A stretch of DNA of 13,032 nt. Origin: Lysobacterales bacterium (GTDB lineage: Bacteria > Pseudomonadota > Gammaproteobacteria > Xanthomonadales > Marinicellaceae). The stretch is taken from positions 1 to 13,032 of the forward strand of contig WGBZ01000185.1 in assembly GCA_015494035.1 (NCBI GenBank), in the 5' to 3' direction. Shown here piece by piece: positions 1 to 6,691 of the stretch. The notes beneath the pieces were generated by a model. It was not told where the DNA came from. It ran no database searches and worked only from the letters and a program-made list of their open reading frames with translations. The position numbers and the translations under genes were made by a program. Position 1 is the first letter of the stretch, and every line of letters starts with the position of its first letter.

Positions 1-1
1 A

Positions 2-142
2 CTGAACCCGGACCAGTTGCGTCATTTCGACCGCTTTCTGGATGAACCGGACACGCGCATCTGGCAGTGGTTACTGGGGCGCAGCCAGCCGGAAAGCCCC
101 GCTTACCAACACTTTGTGGATGCCATTCGGGCGCTGACATGA
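2..142 (+). CDS. sdhE: FAD assembly factor SdhE (CptB/YgfY family), C-terminal fragment
   Basis: This is the last 46 codons of a gene whose start lies before the window. SdhE family proteins are about 80-95 residues long and help attach FAD covalently to the succinate dehydrogenase flavoprotein SdhA in the cytoplasm. The visible part has the family's C-terminal pattern: a helix with [12 protein letters not shown], then IWQWLLGR, then a final helix ending in a short hydrophobic stretch (FVDAIRALT). The pattern 'LLD-x-D-x-(L/I)-x-x-W-L-x-G' is typical of this family; the N-terminal RGM(R/L)E motif would be upstream and cannot be checked. Its TGA stop overlaps the ispG start as ATGA, which suggests translational coupling. 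Recognition rests on a short fragment, so the call is probable rather than certain. Confidence 0.72.
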   Translation: MNPDQLRHFDRFLDEPDTRIWQWLLGRSQPESPAYQHFVDAIRALT

Positions 143-1374
143 AACACGCGGTGAAAGAACGCACACAACGTCTGGTGGTGCCAGTGGGCTCGGTGCTGCT
201 GGGCGCCGGTGATGTGGTGGTGCAGTCCATGACCAACACCGATACCGCCGATGCACAGGCCACTTTTCAGCAGGTGCATGAGTTGTGGCAGGCCGGTTCC
301 GAACTGGTGCGCATCACGGTCAACAATGAAGCCGCTGCCGAGGCCGTGCCGGAAATCATTGACCGGCTGGGCGCGGCCGGTTGCCAGGTGCCTGTGGTGG
401 GGGATTTTCATTACAACGGCCACGAACTGTTGCGAAAATACCCGAAAACCGCCGAAAAGCTGGCAAAATTCCGCATCAATCCGGGCAATGTGGGTTTTGG
501 GCGGAACAAGGACAAGCAGTTTGCCGAAATCATTACCATCGCCAAAGACCTGGAAAAACCGGTGCGCATCGGCGCCAACTGGGGCTCGCTGGATCAGAAA
601 ATACTGGCCCAGATGATGGACGAAAACGCGCGCCGCGAGGTGCCGCAATCGGCCGAAGTGATTATGCAGGAAGCCCTGATCCACTCCGCGTTGGACAGCG
701 CCGGGCAGGCCCTTGACCTGGGCTTGAGTGAAAACCAGATCGTCATTTCCTGCAAGGTCAGCAACGTCCAGAGCCTTATCGCCATTTATCGCAAACTCCA
801 CCAGCGTTGCGATTTCCCCTTGCACCTGGGCCTGACCGAGGCCGGCATGGGCAGCAAGGGCATTGTCGCCTCCACCGCGGCCCTGGCGGTTTTGTTGCAG
901 GAAGGCATCGGTGACACCATCCGCATTTCACTCACGCCCGAACCTGGTCAAAGCCGCACGGAAGAAGTGGTTGTGGCCCAGGAACTGCTGCAAAGCCTGG
1001 GCGTGCGGGCCTTTGCGCCCATGGTCACGGCCTGCCCGGGTTGTGGCCGCACCACCAGCCAGTTCTTTCAGGAGCTGGCCCAGAAAACCACGCACTACAT
1101 CCGCCAGCACATGCCTACCTGGCGTGTACAGCACCCGGGGGTGGAAAACCTCAGTGTGGCGGTGATGGGCTGCATCGTCAATGGCCCCGGTGAATCACGC
1201 CATGCCGATATTGGCATTTCCCTGCCAGGCACCGGAGAATCGCCGGCAGCGCCCGTGTTTATTGATGGCAAAAAAGTCACCACCTTGCGCGGTGACAACA
1301 TCAGCGACGAATTTCTCGACATCATCGGCCAATACGTGCAAACGCGTTATGGCCGGGCAAAAACACCTTCCTGA
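139..1374 (+). CDS. ispG: 4-hydroxy-3-methylbut-2-en-1-yl diphosphate synthase (IspG/GcpE)
   Basis: IspG is the cytoplasmic iron-sulfur enzyme that reductively opens the cyclic diphosphate MEcPP to HMBPP, the penultimate step of the MEP isoprenoid pathway. The 411-residue product begins [10 protein letters not shown] and has the early VQSMTNTDT motif of the TIM-barrel domain. The C-terminal domain carries the [4Fe-4S] ligands in CPGCGRTT (Cys299, Cys302) and GCIVNGPGE (Cys345, with Glu352 as the fourth ligand by analogy with known structures). It is longer than E. coli IspG (372 residues). Part of the excess lies between the second and third cysteines (43 residues apart; 32 in E. coli by my recollection). 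I chose the ATG at 139 because it overlaps the sdhE stop as ATGA and leaves a normal N-terminus; an in-frame ATG at 67 would add 24 residues that lie inside sdhE. Confidence 0.96.
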   Translation: MKHAVKERTQRLVVPVGSVLLGAGDVVVQSMTNTDTADAQATFQQVHELWQAGSELVRITVNNEAAAEAVPEIIDRLGAAGCQVPVVGDFHYNGHELLRKYPKTAEKLAKFRINPGNVGFGRNKDKQFAEIITIAKDLEKPVRIGANWGSLDQKILAQMMDENARREVPQSAEVIMQEALIHSALDSAGQALDLGLSENQIVISCKVSNVQSLIAIYRKLHQRCDFPLHLGLTEAGMGSKGIVASTAALAVLLQEGIGDTIRISLTPEPGQSRTEEVVVAQELLQSLGVRAFAPMVTACPGCGRTTSQFFQELAQKTTHYIRQHMPTWRVQHPGVENLSVAVMGCIVNGPGESRHADIGISLPGTGESPAAPVFIDGKKVTTLRGDNISDEFLDIIGQYVQTRYGRAKTPS

Positions 1375-1399
1375 AACCAACCCAGACGGGGACACCAAC

Positions 1400-2902
1400 A
1401 TGAGCAAGAAAGTCAAACAGTTTATTGGCGGCCAGGCCATCGAAAGCCAGACCAGCGAGTGGTTGCCCGTGGACAACCCGGCCACCGGCGAAGTGATTGC
1501 CGAAGTGCCCATGGCCACCCAGGACGAAGTGGAGCAGGCCGTGGCTTCGGCCAAAAAAGCCTTCGAAACCTGGAAAGAGGTGCCGGTGACCAAACGCGCC
1601 CGCATCATGCTTGATTACCAGGCGCTATTGAAAAAACACCACGATGAACTGGCTGAAATTCTGGCCGAGGAAACCGGTAAGACCTTTGAAGACGCCAAGG
1701 GGGATGTCTGGCGTGGCATTGAAGTGGTGGAACACGCGGCCAATGCGCCCTCCCTGATGATGGGCGAGTTTGTGGAAAACGTCGCCAACGGCATTGACAG
1801 CTACAGCCTCATCCAGCCGTTGGGGGTGTGTGCGGGCATCACCCCGTTCAACTTCCCGGCCATGATCCCCTTGTGGATGTTCCCCATGGCGCTGGTGTGC
1901 GGTAACACCTTTGTGCTGAAACCCTCCGAGCAAGACCCGAACACGCCTATGCGCCTGGCCGAACTGCTGTATGAAGCCGGCGTGCCACGCGATGTGCTGC
2001 AAGTGGTGCACGGCGGTAAACAACAGGTTGACCAGCTGTTGCAACACCCGGACATCAAGGCCATTTCCTTTGTTGGCTCGGTGCCGGTGGCCGAACACAT
2101 TTACCGCACCGGCACGCAGCACCTGAAACGCGTGCAGGCCTTTGCCGGAGCCAAGAATCACATGGTGGTGATGCCCGATGCCAACAAGCAGCAGGTCATC
2201 AACAGCATTGTCGGGGCGTCCTGCGGGGCGGCCGGTCAGCGCTGCATGGCCATTTCCATTGCCGTGCTGGTGGGCGAGGCCAACGAGTGGATTGACGACA
2301 TCAAGGACGCCATGGCTCAGCTCAAACCCGGCCACTGGAAAGACCCTTCAGCCGCTTACGGGCCGCTCATCAACAAGCAGGCCAAGGCGCGTGTCGAGGG
2401 CTTGATTGCCAAAGGCGTTGAAGAAGGGGCCGAGCTGCTGTTGGATGGGCGTAACTACCAAGTGGACGGCTTCCCTGATGGTAACTGGGTTGGCCCGACC
2501 CTGTTCAAGGGCGTGCAACCGCACATGAGCATCTATCAGGAGGAAATTTTTGGCCCGGTGCTGGGGCTGATGTCCGCCGAGAGCCTGGAAGATGCCATCG
2601 ATCTGATCAATAACAACCCCTATGGCAATGGCACCTCCATCTTTACCGATTCCGGTGCCGCCGCGCGCAAGTTTCAGCATGAAATCCAGGTGGGTCAGGT
2701 GGGCATCAATATTCCCATTCCGGTGCCGCTGCCCTTCTTCTCATTTACCGGCTGGCGCAAGTCGTTCTATGGCGACCAGCACGCCTACGGCAAGCAGGCG
2801 GTGCGATTCTACACCGAAACCAAAACCGTCACCGAACGCTGGTTTGAAGACGATATTCCCGATGGCCACCACGGCCCCAACATGACCATCAGCATGAAAT
2901 AG
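1400..2902 (+). CDS. mmsA: CoA-acylating methylmalonate-semialdehyde dehydrogenase
   Basis: MmsA oxidises methylmalonate semialdehyde to propionyl-CoA with NAD+ and CoA, releasing CO2; it is the last step of valine breakdown. The 500-residue product has the usual family length. It is an aldehyde dehydrogenase with the MmsA-type signature [15 protein letters not shown] in the cofactor domain, the [12 protein letters not shown] loop, and the catalytic cysteine (Cys282) in [12 protein letters not shown]. The C-terminal part has [12 protein letters not shown] and [14 protein letters not shown], also family hallmarks. The ATG at 1400 is preceded by GGGGA seven bases upstream. An open frame extends back to 1181 inside ispG, but those residues are out-of-frame ispG sequence. 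It starts 25 bp after ispG and is followed 10 bp later by the acyl-CoA dehydrogenase, which supports a valine-degradation operon. No separate promoter is obvious. Confidence 0.95.
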   Translation: MSKKVKQFIGGQAIESQTSEWLPVDNPATGEVIAEVPMATQDEVEQAVASAKKAFETWKEVPVTKRARIMLDYQALLKKHHDELAEILAEETGKTFEDAKGDVWRGIEVVEHAANAPSLMMGEFVENVANGIDSYSLIQPLGVCAGITPFNFPAMIPLWMFPMALVCGNTFVLKPSEQDPNTPMRLAELLYEAGVPRDVLQVVHGGKQQVDQLLQHPDIKAISFVGSVPVAEHIYRTGTQHLKRVQAFAGAKNHMVVMPDANKQQVINSIVGASCGAAGQRCMAISIAVLVGEANEWIDDIKDAMAQLKPGHWKDPSAAYGPLINKQAKARVEGLIAKGVEEGAELLLDGRNYQVDGFPDGNWVGPTLFKGVQPHMSIYQEEIFGPVLGLMSAESLEDAIDLINNNPYGNGTSIFTDSGAAARKFQHEIQVGQVGINIPIPVPLPFFSFTGWRKSFYGDQHAYGKQAVRFYTETKTVTERWFEDDIPDGHHGPNMTISMK

Positions 2903-2912
2903 GCCCGCCACT

Positions 2913-4073
2913 ATGGACTTTAACCTGACTGAAGACCAGATCGCGTTTCGTGAAGCCGCGCGGGAATTTGCCCAAAAAGAAATGGTACCGCATGCCGCCG
3001 AGTGGGATAAAAACGCCGTCTTTCCCGTGGATGTGATCAAGAAAACCGGTGAACTGGGTTTTCTGGGCCTGTATTCGCCGGAAGAATACGGCGGCCTGGG
3101 GCTGAAACGGCTGGATGCCTCCATCATTTTCGAGGAAATGAGCAAGGCTTGCACGTCCACCACGGCCTACCTGACCATTCACAACATGTGCGCCTGGATG
3201 GTGACGACTTTTGCCAATGAGGCCCTGGCCAGTGAATGGGGGCCAAAACTGACCGCCGGGGAATTGCTGGCATCGTATTGCCTGACCGAACCCAATGCGG
3301 GCTCGGACGCCGCTTCACTGCGGACCACCGCCGTGCGCGAAGGCGACGAATACGTCATCAACGGCTCCAAGGTGTTTATTTCCGGGGCCGGTTCCACCGA
3401 CGTATTGGTGCTGATGGCCCGCACCGGCGGGGAAGGGCCCAAAGGCATTTCCAGCATTCTGGTGCCAGCCGATGCCGAAGGCATTCATTACGGCAAGAAG
3501 GAAGAAAAGATGGGCTGGAATTCCCAACCCACCCGCATGATTACCTTTGAAAACGTGCGCGTTCCGGTGAGTCATTTGATCGGCGAGGAAGGCATGGGTT
3601 TCAAATACGCCATGAAAGGGCTGGACGGTGGCCGCATCAATATTGCTTCATGCTCCCTGGGCACCGCCCAGGCGGCCCTGGAAGAAGCCCAGGCCTACCT
3701 GCTGGAACGGCAGCAATTTGGCCGCCCACTGGCCAGTTTCCAGGCCCTGCAGTTTCGTCTGGCCGATATGGCCACCGACTTGATTGCCGCCCGCAACATG
3801 GTGCGTCTGGCGGCCTTCAAGCTGGATGAAAAGCACCCCGAAGCCACGGCCTACTGCGCCATGGCCAAGCGCTTTGCCACCGATGTGGGGTTTGAGGTCT
3901 GCAACCAGGCACTGCAACTGCACGGCGGCTATGGCTATATCAAGGAATACCCGGTAGAACGACACGTGAGGGATACCCGGGTGCACCAGATTCTGGAAGG
4001 CACCAATGAAATCATGCGCCTGATTGCGGCCCGCAGACTGCTGCGCGAAGGCGCGCTGGAAGTGATTCAGTGA
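2913..4073 (+). CDS. Acyl-CoA dehydrogenase, probable isobutyryl-CoA dehydrogenase
   Basis: A 386-residue flavoprotein of the acyl-CoA dehydrogenase family, soluble and of normal length. It has the N-terminal helical domain (MDFNLTEDQIAFREAAREFA), the FAD-binding YCLTEPNAGSDAASL segment, the beta-domain KVFISGAGSTDV, and the C-terminal domain with QLHGGYGYIKEYPVERHVRD. The probable catalytic base is Glu362 in ILEGTNEIMRL, the position used by short- and branched-chain members. The enzyme would take two hydrogens from the acyl-CoA and pass electrons to electron-transfer flavoprotein. Family membership is certain. The specificity for isobutyryl-CoA (giving methacrylyl-CoA) is inferred from lying between mmsA and a 3-hydroxyisobutyryl-CoA hydrolase gene; short-chain or 2-methylbutyryl-CoA activity is an alternative. 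The ribosome binding site before the ATG is weak, so coupling to mmsA is likely. Confidence 0.9.
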   Translation: MDFNLTEDQIAFREAAREFAQKEMVPHAAEWDKNAVFPVDVIKKTGELGFLGLYSPEEYGGLGLKRLDASIIFEEMSKACTSTTAYLTIHNMCAWMVTTFANEALASEWGPKLTAGELLASYCLTEPNAGSDAASLRTTAVREGDEYVINGSKVFISGAGSTDVLVLMARTGGEGPKGISSILVPADAEGIHYGKKEEKMGWNSQPTRMITFENVRVPVSHLIGEEGMGFKYAMKGLDGGRINIASCSLGTAQAALEEAQAYLLERQQFGRPLASFQALQFRLADMATDLIAARNMVRLAAFKLDEKHPEATAYCAMAKRFATDVGFEVCNQALQLHGGYGYIKEYPVERHVRDTRVHQILEGTNEIMRLIAARRLLREGALEVIQ

Positions 4074-4083
4074 GGGACATCGC

Positions 4084-5202
4084 ATGAGCACGGCAAGCGA
4101 AACCACTGAGGCCATTCTGGTCGAGCAGCGCGGCGGATTGGGAGTATTGACCCTCAATCTGCCCAAGGCGCTCAATGCCCTGAATCTGGACATGATTCAG
4201 CGCCTGCAAGCGCAGCTGGATGACTGGCGGGAGGACGATGCCGTTCAGGCTGTATGGCTGCAAGGCGCCGGTGAGCGGGCTTTCTGTGCCGGTGGTGACA
4301 TCCGCAAGCTTTATGACTCGATGACCGAGGCCTCCACCGGGCAGGTGCCTGAGTACGTGTTGGACTTCTTTACCCGGGAATATCGCCTGGATTACACCAT
4401 TCACACCTACCCCAAGCCGATCATAGCCTGGGGCGATGGCATTGTCATGGGTGGCGGTATTGGTGTCATGGGCGGAGCCAGTCACCGGGTGGTGACCGAA
4501 CGATCCCTGCTGGCCATGCCCGAAGTGAGCATTGGCCTTTACCCGGACGTTGGCGCGTCCTGGTTTTTCAATCGCATGCCCGGTCAACTGGGCCGGTTTC
4601 TGGGCATGACAGGCGCGCGCATGAACGCCGCCGATGCCATTTTTGTCAAACTGGCTGACCGGTTTATTGCCAGTGAACGCAAGGCATCCGTGCTGGATTC
4701 CCTGGCAGACAAGTCGGAGCTGGATGGTCGCCTTATCACTTCCGTGTTGCGTGAGCACGAAACGGCCAGTCAGGATCAGCTCACCCCATCGGCCCTGCGG
4801 GAACACTACGACCGCATTCAAGCCGTGCTGGATACCGACAGCGTGCCGGCCATCGTGGACAATTTCCGCCCGCTGGCAGCGTCTGACAAACCCGAAGACA
4901 AATGGTTGGGCCATGCGGCCAAAGGCCTGCTGAAAGGTTGCCCGGTCACGCCTTTTCTGGTGGACGAGCAAATCCGCCGTGCCAGGCATGGCTCGTTGGC
5001 CGATGCCTTCCGGCAGGAGCTGGTCATGTCCACCCAATGCGCCATGCACCCGGATTTTCGCGAAGGCATTCGTGCCTTACTGATTGACAAGGATGGCCGG
5101 CCCCAATGGCAGTTTGCCTCGGTGCATGATGTCCCGGCCGATTACCTGGCCGAACATTTCCAGGCGCCGTGGCAGGGGCCGCACCCCCTAGGGAAGCTCT
5201 GA
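4084..5202 (+). CDS. 3-hydroxyisobutyryl-CoA hydrolase (HIBCH type, crotonase fold)
   Basis: This 372-residue enoyl-CoA hydratase/isomerase superfamily protein has the longer form typical of HIBCH, which hydrolyses 3-hydroxyisobutyryl-CoA to free 3-hydroxyisobutyrate in valine breakdown. Visible motifs are the CoA/oxyanion-hole segment AFCAGGDIRKLY (residues 66-77), the second oxyanion glycines VMGGGIGVMGGASHR (121-134), and MPEVSIGLYPDVG (145-157), whose Glu147 and Asp155 occupy the positions of the acidic active-site residues in this group. The C-terminal MHPDFREGIRALLIDKD is also a HIBCH hallmark. A GAGGGA sits six bases before the ATG, overlapping the stop of the preceding gene. The last three residues (GKL) and the TGA stop are contributed by repeat copy A, which begins at 5192, so the native C-terminus may have been altered. 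Specificity is supported by the operon neighbours. Confidence 0.92.
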   Translation: MSTASETTEAILVEQRGGLGVLTLNLPKALNALNLDMIQRLQAQLDDWREDDAVQAVWLQGAGERAFCAGGDIRKLYDSMTEASTGQVPEYVLDFFTREYRLDYTIHTYPKPIIAWGDGIVMGGGIGVMGGASHRVVTERSLLAMPEVSIGLYPDVGASWFFNRMPGQLGRFLGMTGARMNAADAIFVKLADRFIASERKASVLDSLADKSELDGRLITSVLREHETASQDQLTPSALREHYDRIQAVLDTDSVPAIVDNFRPLAASDKPEDKWLGHAAKGLLKGCPVTPFLVDEQIRRARHGSLADAFRQELVMSTQCAMHPDFREGIRALLIDKDGRPQWQFASVHDVPADYLAEHFQAPWQGPHPLGKL

Positions 5203-5349
5203 TCGAATCATGAACTCGCTTCTCACGCCTGAAATGTCCGATAACTGTGTTGAAGTTCTGGCCAATAGCCGGCTATTAGCTGCGAACTCCGCCTTGTTCT
5301 CGAACATTTCCGGCATAAGCTGCTTCGTCCAGATTCAATCAGCGCTTCC
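5192..5349 (+). repeat. 158-bp palindromic MITE-like element, copy A
   Basis: First of three copies of a 158-bp element in this window, all in the same orientation. The ends are an imperfect 18-bp inverted repeat: GGAAGCTCTGATCGAATC at the left, and GGAAGCGCTGATTGAATC when the right end is read on the other strand (16 of 18 match). The centre is the perfect palindrome AATAGCCGGCTATT (5264-5277), and both arms pair partly along their whole length without gaps. The flanks are CTAG (5188-5191) and CTAA (5350-5353), an imperfect 4-bp target duplication. It differs from copy B at 5227, 5248, 5260, 5263, 5284 and 5319. It contains a 47-codon open frame (5210-5353) starting 7 bases after the hydrolase stop. 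GGAAG ends and a YTAR-type 4-bp target resemble the IS5 subgroup; this assignment is tentative. Confidence 0.9.
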
Positions 5350-5376
5350 CTAAGGATTTCTTTTTGTTTTCTATCC

Positions 5377-5407
5377 ACCCGGTTGCCTGTTGGTAATCGG
5401 GTTTTTT
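5377..5407 (+). terminator. Rho-independent terminator after the valine gene cluster
   Basis: A seven-base stem, CCCGGTT (5378-5384) with AATCGGG (5395-5401), including one G-T wobble, encloses a 10-base loop. An outer A-T pair can be added. It is followed directly by six T residues (5402-5407). It lies between the hydrolase gene and the thyA promoter, and presumably ended the ispG-mmsA transcript before repeat copy A was inserted upstream of it. Confidence 0.85.
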
Positions 5408-5462
5408 ATGCCAATCAACTTCCAGTCACTGCTGCTTACTGTCAGGCTTGTGGCAGCAGAGA

Positions 5463-5492
5463 TGGGCACATCTCACGTGTATCTCGTATAAT
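5463..5492 (+). promoter_or_regulatory. Probable sigma-70 promoter of thyA
   Basis: A perfect -10 hexamer TATAAT lies at 5487-5492. The best -35 candidate is TGGGCA at 5463-5468 (four of six consensus bases), with an 18-base spacer. This would give a leader of roughly 75 bases before thyA. It sits downstream of a terminator and upstream of a gene, where a promoter is expected. The -35 choice is less secure than the -10. Confidence 0.6.
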
Positions 5493-5499
5493 GACTGGT

Positions 5500-5548
5500 T
5501 AATCATCCGGCGACACAGGCCAAAATAGATGATTGCCGGGATAATCAT
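5500..5548 (+). other. Dyad and repeated heptamer in the thyA leader
   Basis: AATCATC (5501-5507) and GATGATT (5528-5534) form a perfect 7-bp inverted repeat with a 20-base loop, starting near the predicted transcript start. The heptamer TAATCAT also recurs as a direct repeat (5500-5506 and 5542-5548). It could be an RNA hairpin or a protein site. The remaining bases up to thyA show no strong ribosome binding site. Function is unknown. Confidence 0.3.
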
Positions 5549-5573
5549 TCGTAACTCCTGAGAGCCTTTCAGC

Positions 5574-6368
5574 ATGCACACCTATTTAAATCTTCTGCAC
5601 AAACTGCTCGAGGAAGGAACGGTCAAGGACGATCGTACCGGAACGGGAACGCGCAGCATCTTCGGGCATCAGATGCGATTTGACCTCAGCGCCGGTTTTC
5701 CTTTGTTAACCACCAAAAAATTGCATTTGAAATCTATCATTCACGAACTGTTATGGTTTCTTTCAGGAGACACCAATATTCGTTACCTGAAAGAAAACGC
5801 GGTGCGCATTTGGGACGAATGGGCCGATGAGAATGGTGAGCTGGGGCCGGTATATGGCCACCAGTGGCGCTCCTGGGGTTGCCCCGATAGCCGCGCCATC
5901 GATCAGATCACTCAGGTGGTGGAGCAGATAAAAACCAACCCGGATTCGCGCCGCTTGCTGGTGACAGCCTGGAATCCCTGTCAGGTTGATGACATGGCCT
6001 TGCCACCGTGTCACTGCCTGTTTCAGTTTTACGTGGCCGATGGCAAGCTGTCCTGCCAGCTGTATCAGCGCAGTGCAGATGTGTTTCTGGGCGTGCCCTT
6101 CAATATCGCTTCCTATGCCTTGCTGACCTTGATGGTGGCCCAAGTGACGGGCCTGCAGGCGGGGGATTTTGTGCATACCCTGGGCGATGCCCACCTCTAC
6201 AGCAATCACCTGGAACAGGCGCGCGAGCAATTGCGCCGAAGCCCGCGGAAATTGCCGCGCATGCAATTGAACCCGGCGGTCAACAACCTGTTTGATTTTA
6301 CCTTCGCCGATTTTTCGTTACAGGACTATCACCCGCACCCGCACATTAAAGCGCCGGTGGCTGTCTAA
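5574..6368 (+). CDS. thyA: Thymidylate synthase ThyA
   Basis: ThyA methylates dUMP to dTMP in the cytoplasm, using 5,10-methylene-tetrahydrofolate as both carbon donor and reductant, and produces dihydrofolate. The product is 264 residues, the same as E. coli ThyA. Motifs in order are [20 protein letters not shown] near the N-terminus (phosphate-binding arginine), [26 protein letters not shown], the active-site block [12 protein letters not shown] with nucleophile Cys146 (same number as in E. coli), [18 protein letters not shown] for dUMP binding, and the C-terminal [10 protein letters not shown]. The start matches the family exactly. It has its own promoter upstream. The TAA stop coincides with the first base pairs of the CTAA flank of repeat copy B. 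Without the repeats, this stop would overlap the folA start, so thyA and folA were probably a tightly coupled pair. Confidence 0.98.
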   Translation: MHTYLNLLHKLLEEGTVKDDRTGTGTRSIFGHQMRFDLSAGFPLLTTKKLHLKSIIHELLWFLSGDTNIRYLKENAVRIWDEWADENGELGPVYGHQWRSWGCPDSRAIDQITQVVEQIKTNPDSRRLLVTAWNPCQVDDMALPPCHCLFQFYVADGKLSCQLYQRSADVFLGVPFNIASYALLTLMVAQVTGLQAGDFVHTLGDAHLYSNHLEQAREQLRRSPRKLPRMQLNPAVNNLFDFTFADFSLQDYHPHPHIKAPVAV

Positions 6369-6526
6369 GGAAGCTCTGATCGAATCATGAACTCGCTTCT
6401 CACACCTGAAATGTCCGATAACTGCGTTGAAGTTCTTGCGAATAGCCGGCTATTAGCTGCCAACTCCGCCTTGTTCTCGAACATTTCCGGCATAACCTGC
6501 TTCGTCCAGATTCAATCAGCGCTTCC
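6369..6526 (+). repeat. 158-bp palindromic MITE-like element, copy B
   Basis: Second copy, beginning directly after the thyA stop codon. It has the same 158-bp length and terminal inverted repeats as copy A and differs from it at six positions, five of them third positions of the internal open frame. Its left flank is CTAA (6365-6368), which contains the thyA stop. To the right it is separated from copy C by the four bases TTGG (6527-6530). Its internal open frame starts at 6387 and has no stop before copy C, so it runs on through that copy. Confidence 0.92.
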
Positions 6527-6530
6527 TTGG

Positions 6531-6688
6531 GGAAGCTCTGATCGAATCATGAACTCGCTTCTCACACCTGAAATATCCGATAACTGCGTTGAAGTTCTTG
6601 CGAATAGCCGGCTATTAGCTGCCAACTCCGCCTTGTTCTCGAACATTTCCGGCATAACCTGCTTCGTCCAGATTCAATCAGCGCTTCC
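6531..6688 (+). repeat. 158-bp palindromic MITE-like element, copy C
   Basis: Third copy, in tandem with copy B and differing from it at one base only (6575 A, where B has G at 6413). The right flank is CTAA (6689-6692), identical to the left flank of copy B, so the B-C pair as a unit is bounded by a perfect 4-bp duplication. The final A of that flank is the first base of the folA ATG. The B+C open frame (6387-6692, 101 codons with a 54-codon period) ends at TAA 6690-6692, overlapping the folA start as TAATG. Confidence 0.92.
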
Positions 6689-6691
6689 CTA

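Noticed and set aside
1181..1399. Extended mmsA starting at 1181
   Set aside because: It overlaps almost 200 bases of ispG and would add 73 residues not found in this family. The ATG at 1400 has a ribosome binding site and gives the usual 500 residues.
4012..5049. Long antisense open frame of 345 codons opposite the hydrolase gene
   Set aside because: It mirrors a well-supported gene on the plus strand, has no recognisable domain, and long antisense frames are common in GC-rich coding DNA. The same applies to minus-strand frames at 103-825, 1625-2335 and 7347-8051.
6428..6465. Possible promoter inside each repeat (TTGAAG and TATTAG, 18 bases apart)
   Set aside because: Each hexamer matches only four of six consensus bases, and the second lies partly within the central palindrome. 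It is not strong enough to annotate without transcript data.
5192..6688. Possible CRISPR array, because three similar repeats occur together
   Set aside because: The repeats are 158 bp, one is separated from the others by the whole thyA gene, the other two are only 4 bp apart, and there are no spacers or cas genes.
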